A program made the translations under genes and the position numbers. From an uncultured Collinsella sp. (GTDB lineage Bacteria; Actinomycetota; Coriobacteriia; Coriobacteriales; Coriobacteriaceae), in NCBI GenBank assembly GCA_934647195.1, contig CAKUFD010000011.1, forward strand, positions 1 to 58,326: DNA of 58,326 nt, written 5' to 3'. Numbering within the stretch: position 1 is the first letter of the stretch; each line of letters begins with the position of its first letter. Shown in pieces: positions 36,205 through 45,180 of this stretch. Under the pieces are notes generated by a model, which was not told the origin of the DNA, did not search any database, and saw only the letters and a program-made list of their open reading frames with translations.

Positions 36205-36239
36205 GTTTTAGAGCGCGTCTGGTACATAGCGCATTGAGG

Positions 36240-36271
36240 ACCGCCGTTGGATATCCAGCGGCGGTTCTTTT
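36240..36271 (+). terminator. Terminator of the glycolytic operon
   Basis: ACCGCCGTTGG (36240-36250) pairs with CCAGCGGCGGT (36255-36265; one G-U), loop ATAT, then TCTTTTG. Confidence 0.85.
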
Positions 36272-36295
36272 GTGTTGATGGGCGTGTGCCCCCGT

Positions 36296-36353
36296 GCGCA
36301 GGCGCGCTTGCCCGCCTGCGCGCCTGCGCTGCCGCACGTCTGCGCGCACGTGC
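36296..36353. repeat. GC-rich cluster of inverted repeats
   Basis: GCGCAGGCGCGC (36296-36307) and GCGCGCCTGCGC (36318-36329) are perfect 12-base arms; GCACGT/ACGTGC (36334-36339/36348-36353) follow. The stretch 36285-36365 is almost pure G/C in alternating purine-pyrimidine runs. No coding sense was found. Confidence 0.6.
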
Positions 36354-36386
36354 GCTGGCGTGCCCGTATTTGCATTCCATGAAAGA

Positions 36387-36456
36387 GAAAACCTACGCAC
36401 AAACGACAGCTTTTTGCCAAAAAGGCGGAAAAATGAACGTTTGTGCGTGGGTTTTC
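36387..36456. terminator. 19-bp inverted repeat, probable bidirectional terminator
   Basis: GAAAACCTACGCACAAACG (36387-36405) pairs with 36438-36456 (one G-T), with a 32-base spacer that can itself form TTTTTGCC/GGC-AAAAA. T-rich tails follow on both strands. It lies between gpmI (plus) and the minus-strand aminotransferase, so it could end both transcripts. Confidence 0.6.
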
Positions 36457-36500
36457 GTTAGGGTGCGTACGGGGCTCCGGATGCCCGGCGAGCTCGAAGG

Positions 36501-37712
36501 CTATTTCTTGTAACGAAGCAAGGCGTCGCGAACGGCTTCGAGGGCGGCAAAGACGCGCTCGTCGTCGCGGTAGACGCCAAGGACAATGCGCAGGTGACCG
36601 GCGCCACCCTGACCGTAGTTCTTGCCGTCATTGACCGAGACGCGCGCTTCGGCGGTAAGGTAGGCTGCAATCTCGGTCGAATCGCCAAGCTCAGAGACGT
36701 CAACCCAACACAGGAAGCCAGATTCGGGCAACATCACATGAACACCTGGGACGCTATTCAAAATCTCGACAGCACGGTGGCGGCGCTTGTCGTATGCGGT
36801 CTCGAACTGCTTCATAAAGCCGGGGTGTTGAAGGGCGACGGTTGCCGCCTGCTGCGCTGCGGTCGAAGTGGCACCCACCACGGCAACGGCGGTGGCGAAC
36901 AGCGGGTCCATGATGCTGTCGCAGCACACGATGTAGCCCACGCGCAGGCCCGAGAAGCCCATGCCCTTCGAGAAGGAGAAGACCGTTACCGTGCGCTCGA
37001 ACATGCCGGGCAGCGCGGCGGGGGTGATCATCTCGTTTTCATACGTGAAGTCCTCGAACGCCTGGTCGCACACGAGCACAAGGTCGTTGTCGATGATGAC
37101 TTTGGAGAGTGCCTCGAGTGAGGTGCGGTTAAAAACTGTGGTGGTGGGGTTGTTGGGGTGCGTGAGAAGCACCATCTTGGTCTTGGGGGTAATCGCCGCC
37201 TGGAGCGCTTCCGGGTCGAGCTGATAGCGGTTCTCGGCCTTGAGCTCGACGGCTACAGGAACGCCGCCAGCGATGCGCACATCAAGGAAGTTGTTGGGGT
37301 AGCTGGGGGAGGGGATGATGACCTCGTCGCCCGGCTGGATGAACGGCAGGATGGCAAAGAACAGGCCGGAATCGGAACCGGGGGTGATGAGGATGTTGCG
37401 CTCGGGATCGACATCGAGTCCGTTTTGACGGCGGAGCTTCTCGGCAATCGCGAGTTTGAGTTCGGGGGATCCGATGGGGGCGGTGTAGTGCGCGGCAGAC
37501 TCGCGGCGAGCCGCTTCCGCATATGCATCCTCCACGAATTCGGGCATGGAATGGTCGGGCATGAAGGGGTCGGCCCAACCCATAAGGGCGACGCCCTGGC
37601 GCTCAAGTTCCTGATAGGAGGCTCCAACGTCGGCTTTCTCGACGCACGAGAACAAGCCGCCCTCCGCGGCGCGGAACACGGGTGCCATCTTTTTCTTTAC
37701 CGGATGCTGCAT
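36501..37712 (-). CDS. Class I/II pyridoxal-phosphate aminotransferase
   Basis: 403 residues, fold-type I aminotransferase of the AspC/AlaT kind. Substrate and cofactor residues: HPNNPTTTVF (Asn contacting PLP), VCDQAFEDF (Asp to the pyridine N), Lys in FSFSKGMGFSGLRVGY (K249) and the C-terminal Arg in LRIVLG that holds the alpha-carboxylate. Amino-acid specificity cannot be told from the sequence. Start ATG with AAGGA upstream. Single-gene unit reading against its neighbours. Confidence 0.9.
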   Translation of the reverse strand: MQHPVKKKMAPVFRAAEGGLFSCVEKADVGASYQELERQGVALMGWADPFMPDHSMPEFVEDAYAEAARRESAAHYTAPIGSPELKLAIAEKLRRQNGLDVDPERNILITPGSDSGLFFAILPFIQPGDEVIIPSPSYPNNFLDVRIAGGVPVAVELKAENRYQLDPEALQAAITPKTKMVLLTHPNNPTTTVFNRTSLEALSKVIIDNDLVLVCDQAFEDFTYENEMITPAALPGMFERTVTVFSFSKGMGFSGLRVGYIVCCDSIMDPLFATAVAVVGATSTAAQQAATVALQHPGFMKQFETAYDKRRHRAVEILNSVPGVHVMLPESGFLCWVDVSELGDSTEIAAYLTAEARVSVNDGKNYGQGGAGHLRIVLGVYRDDERVFAALEAVRDALLRYKK

Positions 37713-37972
37713 GAGAAATCCTTACGTTGCGATGCTCGATCATCAAACCGACTCCCCATTGTATCTGAGCGCGCGCTTGTTGGCGCGAGGGGGATGCCGG
37801 GCGAATCGGTGAGCGTCAAGACTCTGCTGCGCAGGGTGACGTGTTGCCGATTTATGCGGAGGTGCAGTGAAAATGCGGCGCAGAGGCGCCTGTCTTTGAT
37901 GTTTCATGGAAGAAAGGATGATTTGTGGTACCATAGCAGACTGTAGTTTTAGCATCTCAAAAGGAGAACCTC

Positions 37973-38227
37973 GTGGGTCCGTTCCAGATTATCCTCTTCA
38001 TCGTTTGGGCTATCTCCACTGTTGCCCTTATCGCGCTTGTACTCATGCACTCCGGCAAGGGCACTGGCGTTTCCGATATGATCGCCAGCTCTCTGTACAA
38101 TTCCAGCGCCGCAACCGGTGTTATGGAGCAGAATCTCGACAAGCTCACCGTTATCGTCGCTGTGGTCTTTGCCATTTGCGTCGTGCTTGCCATGTTCTTC
38201 TTCCCCCAGGGCATCTACGGCATGTAG
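37973..38227 (+). CDS. secG: Preprotein translocase subunit SecG
   Basis: 84 residues with two membrane segments (about residues 4-25 and 58-78) and the family loop LMHSGKGTGVSDMI. Part of the SecYEG channel. GTG start with AAAAGGAG upstream. It is separated from its neighbours by promoter and terminator signals. Confidence 0.92.
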   Translation: MGPFQIILFIVWAISTVALIALVLMHSGKGTGVSDMIASSLYNSSAATGVMEQNLDKLTVIVAVVFAICVVLAMFFFPQGIYGM

Positions 38228-38251
38228 ACCATCATTTACATATACATGTGC

Positions 38252-38288
38252 AAGCGGCCGCTCGGTACTACCGGGTGGCCGCTTTTCT
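38252..38288 (+). terminator. Terminator after secG
   Basis: AAGCGGCC (38252-38259) pairs with GGCCGCTT (38277-38284), followed by TTCT. Confidence 0.75.
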
Positions 38289-38375
38289 ATTTCGCGATTC
38301 TGACGTTCCCACGAAAGACTGCATCGTGCTAAAGTTGCAGCCAGGCTGTGCACGGAGCGCGGGCGAGAGCATTCG

Positions 38376-38726
38376 ATGGGAGTTGCCGTGGAGGACGAGT
38401 TTGAACTGTACGACCTCAAGGTCGAGGTCGTAGCGGGCGAGAAGCCGTTTGTCTGCTCGCACCATGTGGGCGACGGCTTCTTGGTAGAAGGGGAGAACCT
38501 TGTCTTTCCGCGAGGTGCCTCGTTTTCCATGTATGCCCTGGCAGCGCTTCTTCCCCTGTTACCGGCAAAGCAACGCCCACTGCAGGAGGCGGACTGGATG
38601 GGAACCGACGCCCTGATTGCCTGTCCCGACCCCAATTGCGGCGCGCAGTTCAAGATCTCGCGCGTGGGCAAGCGCACGCTTCGCCATGGTGACTGCACTG
38701 TGGTACCCCTGGATTCAAAACGTTAG
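38376..38726 (+). CDS. Small TIGR04076-like protein
   Basis: 116 residues, no membrane segment. The layout YDLKVEVV, two Cys regions (VCSHHVGD and IACPDPNCGAQFKI) and a middle hydrophobic block resemble TIGR04076-type small proteins of unknown function with a C-terminal CPDP motif. The start is ATG 38376 with a weak site; a GTG four codons later is possible. It lies 13 bases before the aldo/keto reductase and is probably cotranscribed, which suggests a redox or metal-related accessory role (inference). Confidence 0.65.
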   Translation: MGVAVEDEFELYDLKVEVVAGEKPFVCSHHVGDGFLVEGENLVFPRGASFSMYALAALLPLLPAKQRPLQEADWMGTDALIACPDPNCGAQFKISRVGKRTLRHGDCTVVPLDSKR

Positions 38727-38739
38727 GAGTGAATGGATC

Positions 38740-39822
38740 ATGGACCTCGATTCATTTGAAGGACCCGAACGCGTCGAGCTGGCGCCCGGCTATTCCGTTA
38801 GCCGTGTGATTAATGGTTGCTGGCAGCTCTCGGAGGGCCACTCCCTGACGAGCCCTATCGATTTTGACGATGTGACACGGGCGTTTTTCGAGCTTACCGA
38901 ACTCGGCTTCACAACCTTCGATTGCGGCGACATCTACACGGGCGTAGAGGAGTTTTTGGGCACCTTTGTCGAGAAGCTCAAGGCAGGGCAGGGAGCCGTT
39001 TCTGCCGATGACATTCAGATTCACACCAAATACGTGCCCGACCTCGATATTCTTGCCGATGTCGACTTTGCGCATACCGAGGCTATCATCGACCGCAGCC
39101 TGCGCCGTCTGCATCGCGATGCGCTCGACCTCGTGCAGTTCCATTGGTGGGACTACGACGTGCCCGGCTACGTGGAGACCGCGCTTGACTTGGCCGAGCT
39201 CCAGCGTCGCGGCAAGATTCGCAACATCGGCGTCACCAACTTCGATGCCCCGCATCTCAAGGAAATCGTCGATGCAGGTGTGAATGTCGTTTCGTGCCAA
39301 AGCCAGTACTCGATGTTCGACCGTAGGCCGGAAAACGGTCTGTCTGCATATTGCGAAAGCGCCGGCATCTCGCATGTATGCTACGGCACGCTTGCGGGTG
39401 GTCTGCTGGGATCCAAGTGGCGCGGTATCAAACGCGCGGTTCCCGAGACGCGCTCGCAGGTTAAATACCTGCAGGTGCTCGAGGACTCCGTGGGCTGGGA
39501 GGGGTACCAGAAGCTCCTTGCCCTGCTTACCGAGATCGCCGATCACTACGGCGTGCAGCCGAGTCATATCGCCACGAAATACATCTTGAACCGACCCTCC
39601 GTTGCCTGCGCAATTATCGGAGTCCGCAACAGTCGTCATGTAGACGACAACTGTATGGTTTTCGGATTCGGTCTAGCGCCCGAAGACGAGGCCGCCATCA
39701 CGGCGTTTTTGGACGAATACCCGCGCTTGGAGGGCGATTGCTACACACTCGAGCGCACGAGCCCTCGCTATCGAGGCATCATTCACATGAACGTGAACGA
39801 GGAGGAGCAGGGGGAGGAATAA
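38740..39822 (+). CDS. Aldo/keto reductase
   Basis: 360 residues, TIM-barrel NAD(P)H oxidoreductase. The catalytic tetrad is visible: Asp and Tyr in FDCGDIYTGVE, Lys in IHTKYV, His in VQFHWWD. NADP-binding region near IGVRNSRHV at the C-terminus. Start at 38740 with GGAG ten bases before; longer frames upstream overlap the small TIGR04076-like gene. Substrate unknown. An acidic tail (NEEEQGEE) ends the protein. Confidence 0.9.
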   Translation: MDLDSFEGPERVELAPGYSVSRVINGCWQLSEGHSLTSPIDFDDVTRAFFELTELGFTTFDCGDIYTGVEEFLGTFVEKLKAGQGAVSADDIQIHTKYVPDLDILADVDFAHTEAIIDRSLRRLHRDALDLVQFHWWDYDVPGYVETALDLAELQRRGKIRNIGVTNFDAPHLKEIVDAGVNVVSCQSQYSMFDRRPENGLSAYCESAGISHVCYGTLAGGLLGSKWRGIKRAVPETRSQVKYLQVLEDSVGWEGYQKLLALLTEIADHYGVQPSHIATKYILNRPSVACAIIGVRNSRHVDDNCMVFGFGLAPEDEAAITAFLDEYPRLEGDCYTLERTSPRYRGIIHMNVNEEEQGEE

Positions 39823-39999
39823 ATCTCCCGAGCAAAAGAGCCTTCCGCCGAATATGAGACGCCTCTTGGCGGGCAGAAGGCATATACTCAACTACATTGC
39901 GAGCACAGGATGGCAAACCGCGCCCGCGATGCATGTGTGCCCCTTAGGGGCGTTTGGTTTTCGGCTCTTCGGGGCCTAGTTCGAAAGGATTGCAGTCTT

Positions 40000-41664
40000 A
40001 TGACTACCAATCACATGATGATGGGCCGTCGCGCATTTGTCGGCGGCACACTTGCAACCGGCGCTCTTGCTGCCCTTGCCGCGTGCGGCAAGAAGGGCGG
40101 TTCCGATGCCGGCTCCGGTGCTGCTGCCAGTGGCGCCACCATCAACTACTACATCAACAACCCTGTCTGCATCGACCCCTACAACACCCAGGAGTCCGAG
40201 GGTACACAGGTCGAGTTCCAGCTGTTCGATTCGCTGACCACCTATGACTTCGAGGCCAAGAAGCTCAAGGGTCTGGTCGCCGATACCTGGGAGGCCAACG
40301 ACGACGCCACCCAGTTCACCTTCCACCTCAAGAGCGGCACCAAGTTCCACAACGGCGAGACCGTTACCTCCAAGAGCTTCAAGTATGGCTGGGAGCGCAT
40401 CTGCAATCCCGAGACCAACCCCGGTTCCCCCTCGGTCATCTCCTACCACCTGTCCTTCGTTAAGGGCTATGACGAGATGCTCGACGGCTCTGCAACCGAG
40501 CTCTCCGGCGTGACCTGCCCGGATGACGATACCCTCGTGGTCGAGCTCACCTCTGCTTTTGCAGACTTCCCCTATGTGTGCTCGCATCCCGCACTGGCTC
40601 CTGTTCCCGAGGCCGCCAAGGACGACTTCAAGAGCTTCTTCCTGGCGCCCATCGGCAATGGCCCGTTCAAGATGAATGGCCAGTGGGAGGACGGTCAGGA
40701 GATCAACCTCACCCGCTTCGACGACTACTATGGCGAGAAGGCCAAGCTCGCTGCCGTTCACTTTGCCATCCAGAAGGATATGGAGACGGCATTCAAGGAG
40801 TTCCAGGGCGGCAACCTCGACGTCTGCGACGTCCCGGTCGCCCAGGTCGACGCCGCTGTTGCCGATCGCGGCAAGTCTGAGGACGGCTACACCATGTCCG
40901 AGGGCCAGCACATGCTGCTGGGCGAGGAGCTCTCTACCTATTACCTCATCGTCAACAACACCATCGAGCCGTACAACAACCCCGATTTCCGTCGCGCTCT
41001 TTCCTTGGCCATCAACCGCGAGGCCATCTGCGAGACCCTCTTCAAGGGTACCCGTACGCCTGCCGACGGCATCGTGCCGCCCGCAATCGCCGGCTACGAG
41101 AAGAACGCTTGGGCCGATTGCCACTATGACAAGGATGCGGCTGTCAAGATTCTCGACGAGCTTTATCCTGCAGGCGACGACGGTTCCCGCGGTCTGAAGC
41201 TCACGCTTTCCTACAACCAGGACGGCGGCCACAAGGAGATCATGGAGTCCGTAATCGGCGACCTCAACGCCGTTGGCATCGACGTTGAGTCCGATACCCC
41301 CGAGTGGGCTGCTTTCATCAGCTCCCTCGATTCCAAGGACTATGAGTTTGGTCGCATGGGTTGGAGCGCCGACTATCCTATCCTGGATAACTTCCTGTAC
41401 CCGATGTTCAACTCCCAGAGCGCCGACAACAAGACCGGCTATGCCGATCCCGAGGTCGACGAGGCTCTCGTGGCTGCTCGCGCTACTGTTGACGACGACG
41501 AGCGCATCAAGGCGCTGCAGGCCATCAACCGCAAGGTTGGCGACGCTATGCCCATCATCCCGCTGATGTTCTACACGCACCAGATCGCCGGTTCCGATCG
41601 CGTGAAGCACCTGTATATCGATCCGTCCAAGCACGCCGACCTCGGCGCGGCCGAGCTCGCCTAG
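40000..41664 (+). CDS. oppA: Oligopeptide-binding lipoprotein of an ABC importer (OppA-like, copy 1)
   Basis: 554 residues, SBP family 5. N-terminal twin-arginine signal (GRRAFVGG, R10-R11) ending in a lipobox LAAC with C29, so probably exported by Tat and anchored as a lipoprotein. The mature protein begins with a short Gly/Ala linker, then the peptide-binding fold (FHLKSGTKFHNGE, GNGPFKM, RRALSLAINRE). AAAGGA precedes the ATG. It lies 5' to a peptidase and a second OppA, upstream of oppBCDF. A TATACT hexamer near 39892 may be its -10 element. Confidence 0.93.
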   Translation: MTTNHMMMGRRAFVGGTLATGALAALAACGKKGGSDAGSGAAASGATINYYINNPVCIDPYNTQESEGTQVEFQLFDSLTTYDFEAKKLKGLVADTWEANDDATQFTFHLKSGTKFHNGETVTSKSFKYGWERICNPETNPGSPSVISYHLSFVKGYDEMLDGSATELSGVTCPDDDTLVVELTSAFADFPYVCSHPALAPVPEAAKDDFKSFFLAPIGNGPFKMNGQWEDGQEINLTRFDDYYGEKAKLAAVHFAIQKDMETAFKEFQGGNLDVCDVPVAQVDAAVADRGKSEDGYTMSEGQHMLLGEELSTYYLIVNNTIEPYNNPDFRRALSLAINREAICETLFKGTRTPADGIVPPAIAGYEKNAWADCHYDKDAAVKILDELYPAGDDGSRGLKLTLSYNQDGGHKEIMESVIGDLNAVGIDVESDTPEWAAFISSLDSKDYEFGRMGWSADYPILDNFLYPMFNSQSADNKTGYADPEVDEALVAARATVDDDERIKALQAINRKVGDAMPIIPLMFYTHQIAGSDRVKHLYIDPSKHADLGAAELA

Positions 41665-41699
41665 TTCCGAGTCCGACGCACATATAGATAGCTGAAGAG

Positions 41700-41740
41700 G
41701 GGATGCGCTGCCGTGTACGCACCGGCGCGCATCCCTTTTT
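41700..41740 (+). terminator. Terminator after the first oppA
   Basis: GGGATGCGC (41700-41708) pairs exactly with GCGCATCCC (41727-41735), followed by TTTTT. Confidence 0.85.
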
Positions 41741-41761
41741 GTGACAAGAAGGGATAAGCAC

Positions 41762-42997
41762 ATGATCAAGGTCAGAAGCGTGCGCGAACGCTATGAGATC
41801 CAGGAGCGCTGCCTCAAGGAGCGCCTGGAGATGATCGTTCCGCAGGCTATGGAGCAAAGTGGCGCCGATATCTGGCTCCATGTCTCCCGTGAGTACAACG
41901 AGGACCCCACGTTTCGCGCGCTGTTCCCGCCTATGTATCCCACGGCGCGCCGTCTGACGATCCTTGCTTTCGTGAAGACGGAGGAGGGCGTGCGCCGCTT
42001 CCATGTGGCGATGCCCGATGAAGACCTAGAGCGCTTTTATGAGCGCTATTGGGTCGATTGGCGCGAGGAGCCTCAGATGGCTGCACTCCAGCGTCTCTTC
42101 GAAGAGTACCAGCCCCGGACCATCGCTGTCGACCGCTCGAAGAACTTTGCCGTGGCAGATGGCTTATCCGCCGGCTGTGAAGCGCTGCTGCTCGAGGGTC
42201 TTGATGAAACATGGACGAGCCGGATGTATGCCGACGACGTCTTTCCCATCAAGGTGATGGAGCTTCGCGCTCCCACCGAGATGGAGCTCATGCCCGAGGT
42301 GGCAAACGTCTCGTATTCGATTCTTGAAGAGATGTATACGCCCGAGGTCGTGAAGCCCGGCGTCACGACTACGCAGGACCTTGAGTTCTTCATGCGCCAG
42401 CGCACCGTTGACTTGGGCTTGGAATATTGGTTTGAGCCCACAATGGATATCGAGCGCGCGGGCGTCGATGAGTCACGCATCACCGGCGTGATTGAGCCGG
42501 GCGACCTTCTGCACTGCGACTTTGGTATCCGCTACATGAACATGATGACCGACAGCCAGCGCTTGGCTTACGTGGCGCGCCCCGGCGAGACCGAGATTCC
42601 CGCCGAGCTTGCGGAAGCGCTCGCTGTGAACAACCGCTTCCAGGACATCGTCTGCGAGAACATGGTGCCCGGCCGTACGGGTAACGAGGTCTTTGAGGCA
42701 TCGCTTGCCGCTGCGCGCGAGGAGGGCATCGACGCCATGCTGTACTCGCATCCCTGCAACATGTATGGACACGGTCCCGGGCCCACGATCGGCCTGTGGT
42801 CGAATCAGGGTTCTATCCCCGTGGCGGGCGATGTTCGCGTGGACGAGAACACCTGCTGGGCGCTTGAGCTCAATGTGAAGGCACCGGCTCAGGGCCGTGA
42901 CAAGTGCTATATCTATACCGAGGAAACGGTCATGCTCGATAACGAGGGCGTTCACTATCTGCATGAGGGCCGCGACAAGATTACGTTTATCGGCTAG
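41762..42997 (+). CDS. M24-family metallopeptidase (Xaa-Pro aminopeptidase-like)
   Basis: 411 residues. N-terminal creatinase-like domain, then the pita-bread catalytic fold. All five metal ligands are present: Asp in HCDFGIRY, Asp in MMTDSQR, His in NMYGHGPGP, Glu in CWALELN and Glu in YTEETVML. M24B enzymes often cut Xaa-Pro bonds, which fits with two Opp binding proteins on either side and the hydroxyproline operon elsewhere in the window. Start ATG with AAGAAGGGA upstream; the GTG at 41741 is rejected because it lies at the terminator. Confidence 0.88.
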   Translation: MIKVRSVRERYEIQERCLKERLEMIVPQAMEQSGADIWLHVSREYNEDPTFRALFPPMYPTARRLTILAFVKTEEGVRRFHVAMPDEDLERFYERYWVDWREEPQMAALQRLFEEYQPRTIAVDRSKNFAVADGLSAGCEALLLEGLDETWTSRMYADDVFPIKVMELRAPTEMELMPEVANVSYSILEEMYTPEVVKPGVTTTQDLEFFMRQRTVDLGLEYWFEPTMDIERAGVDESRITGVIEPGDLLHCDFGIRYMNMMTDSQRLAYVARPGETEIPAELAEALAVNNRFQDIVCENMVPGRTGNEVFEASLAAAREEGIDAMLYSHPCNMYGHGPGPTIGLWSNQGSIPVAGDVRVDENTCWALELNVKAPAQGRDKCYIYTEETVMLDNEGVHYLHEGRDKITFIG

Positions 42998-43056
42998 AAC
43001 CTGCCATTTATTGTTTCGCTTACGTTAACGAAAAAATGGCTTTCGAAAACGTTTGT

Positions 43057-43099
43057 AAAGCGCGACCATGCCTGCATAGGCGGCATGGTCGCGCTTTTT
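43057..43099 (+). terminator. Terminator after the M24 peptidase
   Basis: Perfect 16-bp stem AAAGCGCGACCATGCC (43057-43072) with 43082-43097, loop TGCATAGGC, then TT and TTC. Confidence 0.9.
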
Positions 43100-43235
43100 C
43101 GTATCTCTAACCTGCGATTCTGTGGAGACAAAGGTGCAATAACTCTCGCAGGCTAAAGAAATACCTCGCGTTTCGGTCAAAAACTAGTAAAGGTCACTTT
43201 CCCAAAATGGAGTACAGTACATCCAATCGTGTATG

Positions 43236-43299
43236 CGCCCATACAGCCAATGGGCGTGTAGCTCGAATGGGATGCATCGCAGCTCTCGCGCAATGCATC
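43236..43299 (+). promoter_or_regulatory. Two leader hairpins before the second oppA
   Basis: CGCCCAT/ATGGGCG (43236-43242/43250-43256) and GATGCAT/ATGCATC (43271-43277/43293-43299), followed by the AAGGAGG ribosome site. The rest of the gap from 43100 holds no gene; a clear promoter was not found. Confidence 0.4.
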
Positions 43300-43328
43300 A
43301 CCCATGTTCTGCATTTAAGGAGGATGGC

Positions 43329-45032
43329 ATGGCTGATTTCAAATTCCATGAGCCCGTTATGGGTCGTCGCGCTTTCGTGGGCGGTTCCCTCGCTGCGAGC
43401 TCCCTCGCATTCTTGGCCGCATGCGGTAAGAAGGGCGGTTCCGACACCGCTGGCTCCGCTTCCGGCGCAACCTCGGGTAGTACCGTCAACTATTACATCA
43501 ACAACCCCGTTTGCATCGATCCCTATAACGTCCAGGAGGACCAGGGTACGCAGGTTTCCTTCCAGCTGTTCGATGCGCTGACCAACTTCGATTACGATAA
43601 GAACGAGATCGTCGGTCTCGCCGCCGAGTCCTGGGACGCCAGCGACGACGCCACCGAGTTCACCTTCCATCTTCGTAAGGGCGCCACCTTCCACAACGGC
43701 GATCCCGTGGATGCCGAGTCCTTCAAGCGCGCTTGGACCCGCGTCGTGTATCCCAAGAGCAACGTTGCAACCGAGTACAGCCCTTCCGAGGTTTCCTATC
43801 ACCTTTCGATGGTCGAGGGCTATGACGACCTTGCCGCTGGCAGCACCGATGAGTTCGCCGGTCTGTCCTGCCCGGACGACCTCACGTTCGTAGTCAAGCT
43901 GACTGCTGCCTATGCAGACTTCCCCTATGTCGCTTCGCACCCCGCGCTGGCTCCCGTGCCTGCAGCCGCCGAGGACGACGCCAAGAACTTCTATCTGGCG
44001 CCTATCGGCAACGGTCCGTTCCAGATGGACGGCAAGTGGGAAGACGGCCAGGAGATCAACCTCAAGAAGTACGACGACTACTATGGCGAGAACAAGGCCA
44101 AGGTAGACGGCGTTCACTTCACCGTCCAGAAGGACGTCGAGACAGCTTGGAAAGAGTTCCAGGCCGGCAACCTCGACATCTGCGACGTTCCCGTGCCGCA
44201 GATTGACGCCGCTATCAAGGATCGCGGCGAGTCCAAGGACGGCTATACCATGTCTGACGGTCAGCGCATGCTGCTCGGCGGCGAGCCTTCCACCTATTAT
44301 CTGGTTTGCAACAACACCGCAGAGCCCTTCAATAACGCCGACGTGCGTCGCGGCGTCTCCATGGCTATCAACCGCGAGGCTATCTGCAAGACTCTTTTCA
44401 AGGGCACCCGCACCCCTGCCGACGGCATCATCCCGCCGGGCATCGACGGTTACGAGGAGGGCGCATGGGAGTACGCTAAGTACGACGTTGACGCTGCCAA
44501 GGAGTGCCTGGACAAGGCTGGCTACCCCGCTGGTTCCGACGGTTCCCGCGGCCTGAAGCTCACGCTTTCCTACAACCAGGACGGCGGCCACAAGGAGATC
44601 ATGGAATCCGTGATCGGCGACCTGGAGAAGGTCGGCCTCGAGGTCGTGTCCGATACCCCCGAGTGGAGCGCTCTGCTCGATCAGTATCAGCAGCTCGACT
44701 ATCAGTTCGGTCGTCTGGGCTGGATTGCCGACTATCCCATCATGGACAACTTCCTGTATCCGCTGTTCCACTCCGATTCCCTCGGTGGCGACAACCGCTC
44801 CGGCTACAGCAATGCCGAGGTCGACAAGGGTATCACCGAGGCTCGTGCTACCGTTGACGACAAGGAGCGCGTGGAGAAGATGCATGCAGTCGATAAGCTC
44901 ATCGCTGCCGATTGCCCGATCATTCCGCTGATGTTCTATTCGCACGTGACCGCCGGTTCCGATCGCATCAAGTCCTTCTATCTGGATCCGCAGAAGCACG
45001 CCTATCTGAACCGCACGGAGCTCAACGCGTAA
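43329..45032 (+). CDS. oppA: Oligopeptide-binding lipoprotein of an ABC importer (OppA-like, copy 2)
   Basis: 567 residues, close paralogue of the protein at 40000-41664. They share the signal (GRRAFVGG here R13-R14, lipobox LAAC with C32), the opening YYINNPVCIDPYN, LKLTLSYNQDGGHKEIMES and most of the core. Differences concentrate in the ligand-binding middle regions, suggesting different peptide ranges. AAGGAGG precedes the ATG. It stands directly upstream of oppBCDF, so it is likely the main binding protein of that transporter; copy 1 may share the same permease. Confidence 0.93.
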   Translation: MADFKFHEPVMGRRAFVGGSLAASSLAFLAACGKKGGSDTAGSASGATSGSTVNYYINNPVCIDPYNVQEDQGTQVSFQLFDALTNFDYDKNEIVGLAAESWDASDDATEFTFHLRKGATFHNGDPVDAESFKRAWTRVVYPKSNVATEYSPSEVSYHLSMVEGYDDLAAGSTDEFAGLSCPDDLTFVVKLTAAYADFPYVASHPALAPVPAAAEDDAKNFYLAPIGNGPFQMDGKWEDGQEINLKKYDDYYGENKAKVDGVHFTVQKDVETAWKEFQAGNLDICDVPVPQIDAAIKDRGESKDGYTMSDGQRMLLGGEPSTYYLVCNNTAEPFNNADVRRGVSMAINREAICKTLFKGTRTPADGIIPPGIDGYEEGAWEYAKYDVDAAKECLDKAGYPAGSDGSRGLKLTLSYNQDGGHKEIMESVIGDLEKVGLEVVSDTPEWSALLDQYQQLDYQFGRLGWIADYPIMDNFLYPLFHSDSLGGDNRSGYSNAEVDKGITEARATVDDKERVEKMHAVDKLIAADCPIIPLMFYSHVTAGSDRIKSFYLDPQKHAYLNRTELNA

Positions 45033-45095
45033 AAGAGCACAAATAAGCCTTAATCTGCTGCTATTACACCTATGGCGCAGATAGCGGCAAAACGA

Positions 45096-45148
45096 TATAC
45101 TGAGTGTTTGTTTGACGGGGTGTCAATCTTCATCGGTTGACATCCCGT
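45096..45148 (+). promoter_or_regulatory. Promoter-like hexamer and hairpin between oppA and oppB
   Basis: TATACT (45096-45101) could be a -10 element. ACGGGGTGTCAA (45115-45126) pairs with TTGACATCCCGT (45137-45148; one G-U), with only three T after it. It may act as a weak attenuator or mRNA-end stabiliser so that the binding protein exceeds the permease. Confidence 0.5.
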
Positions 45149-45180
45149 TTAGGTGTATCCACGGTAGGGGAGTTTTTTGT

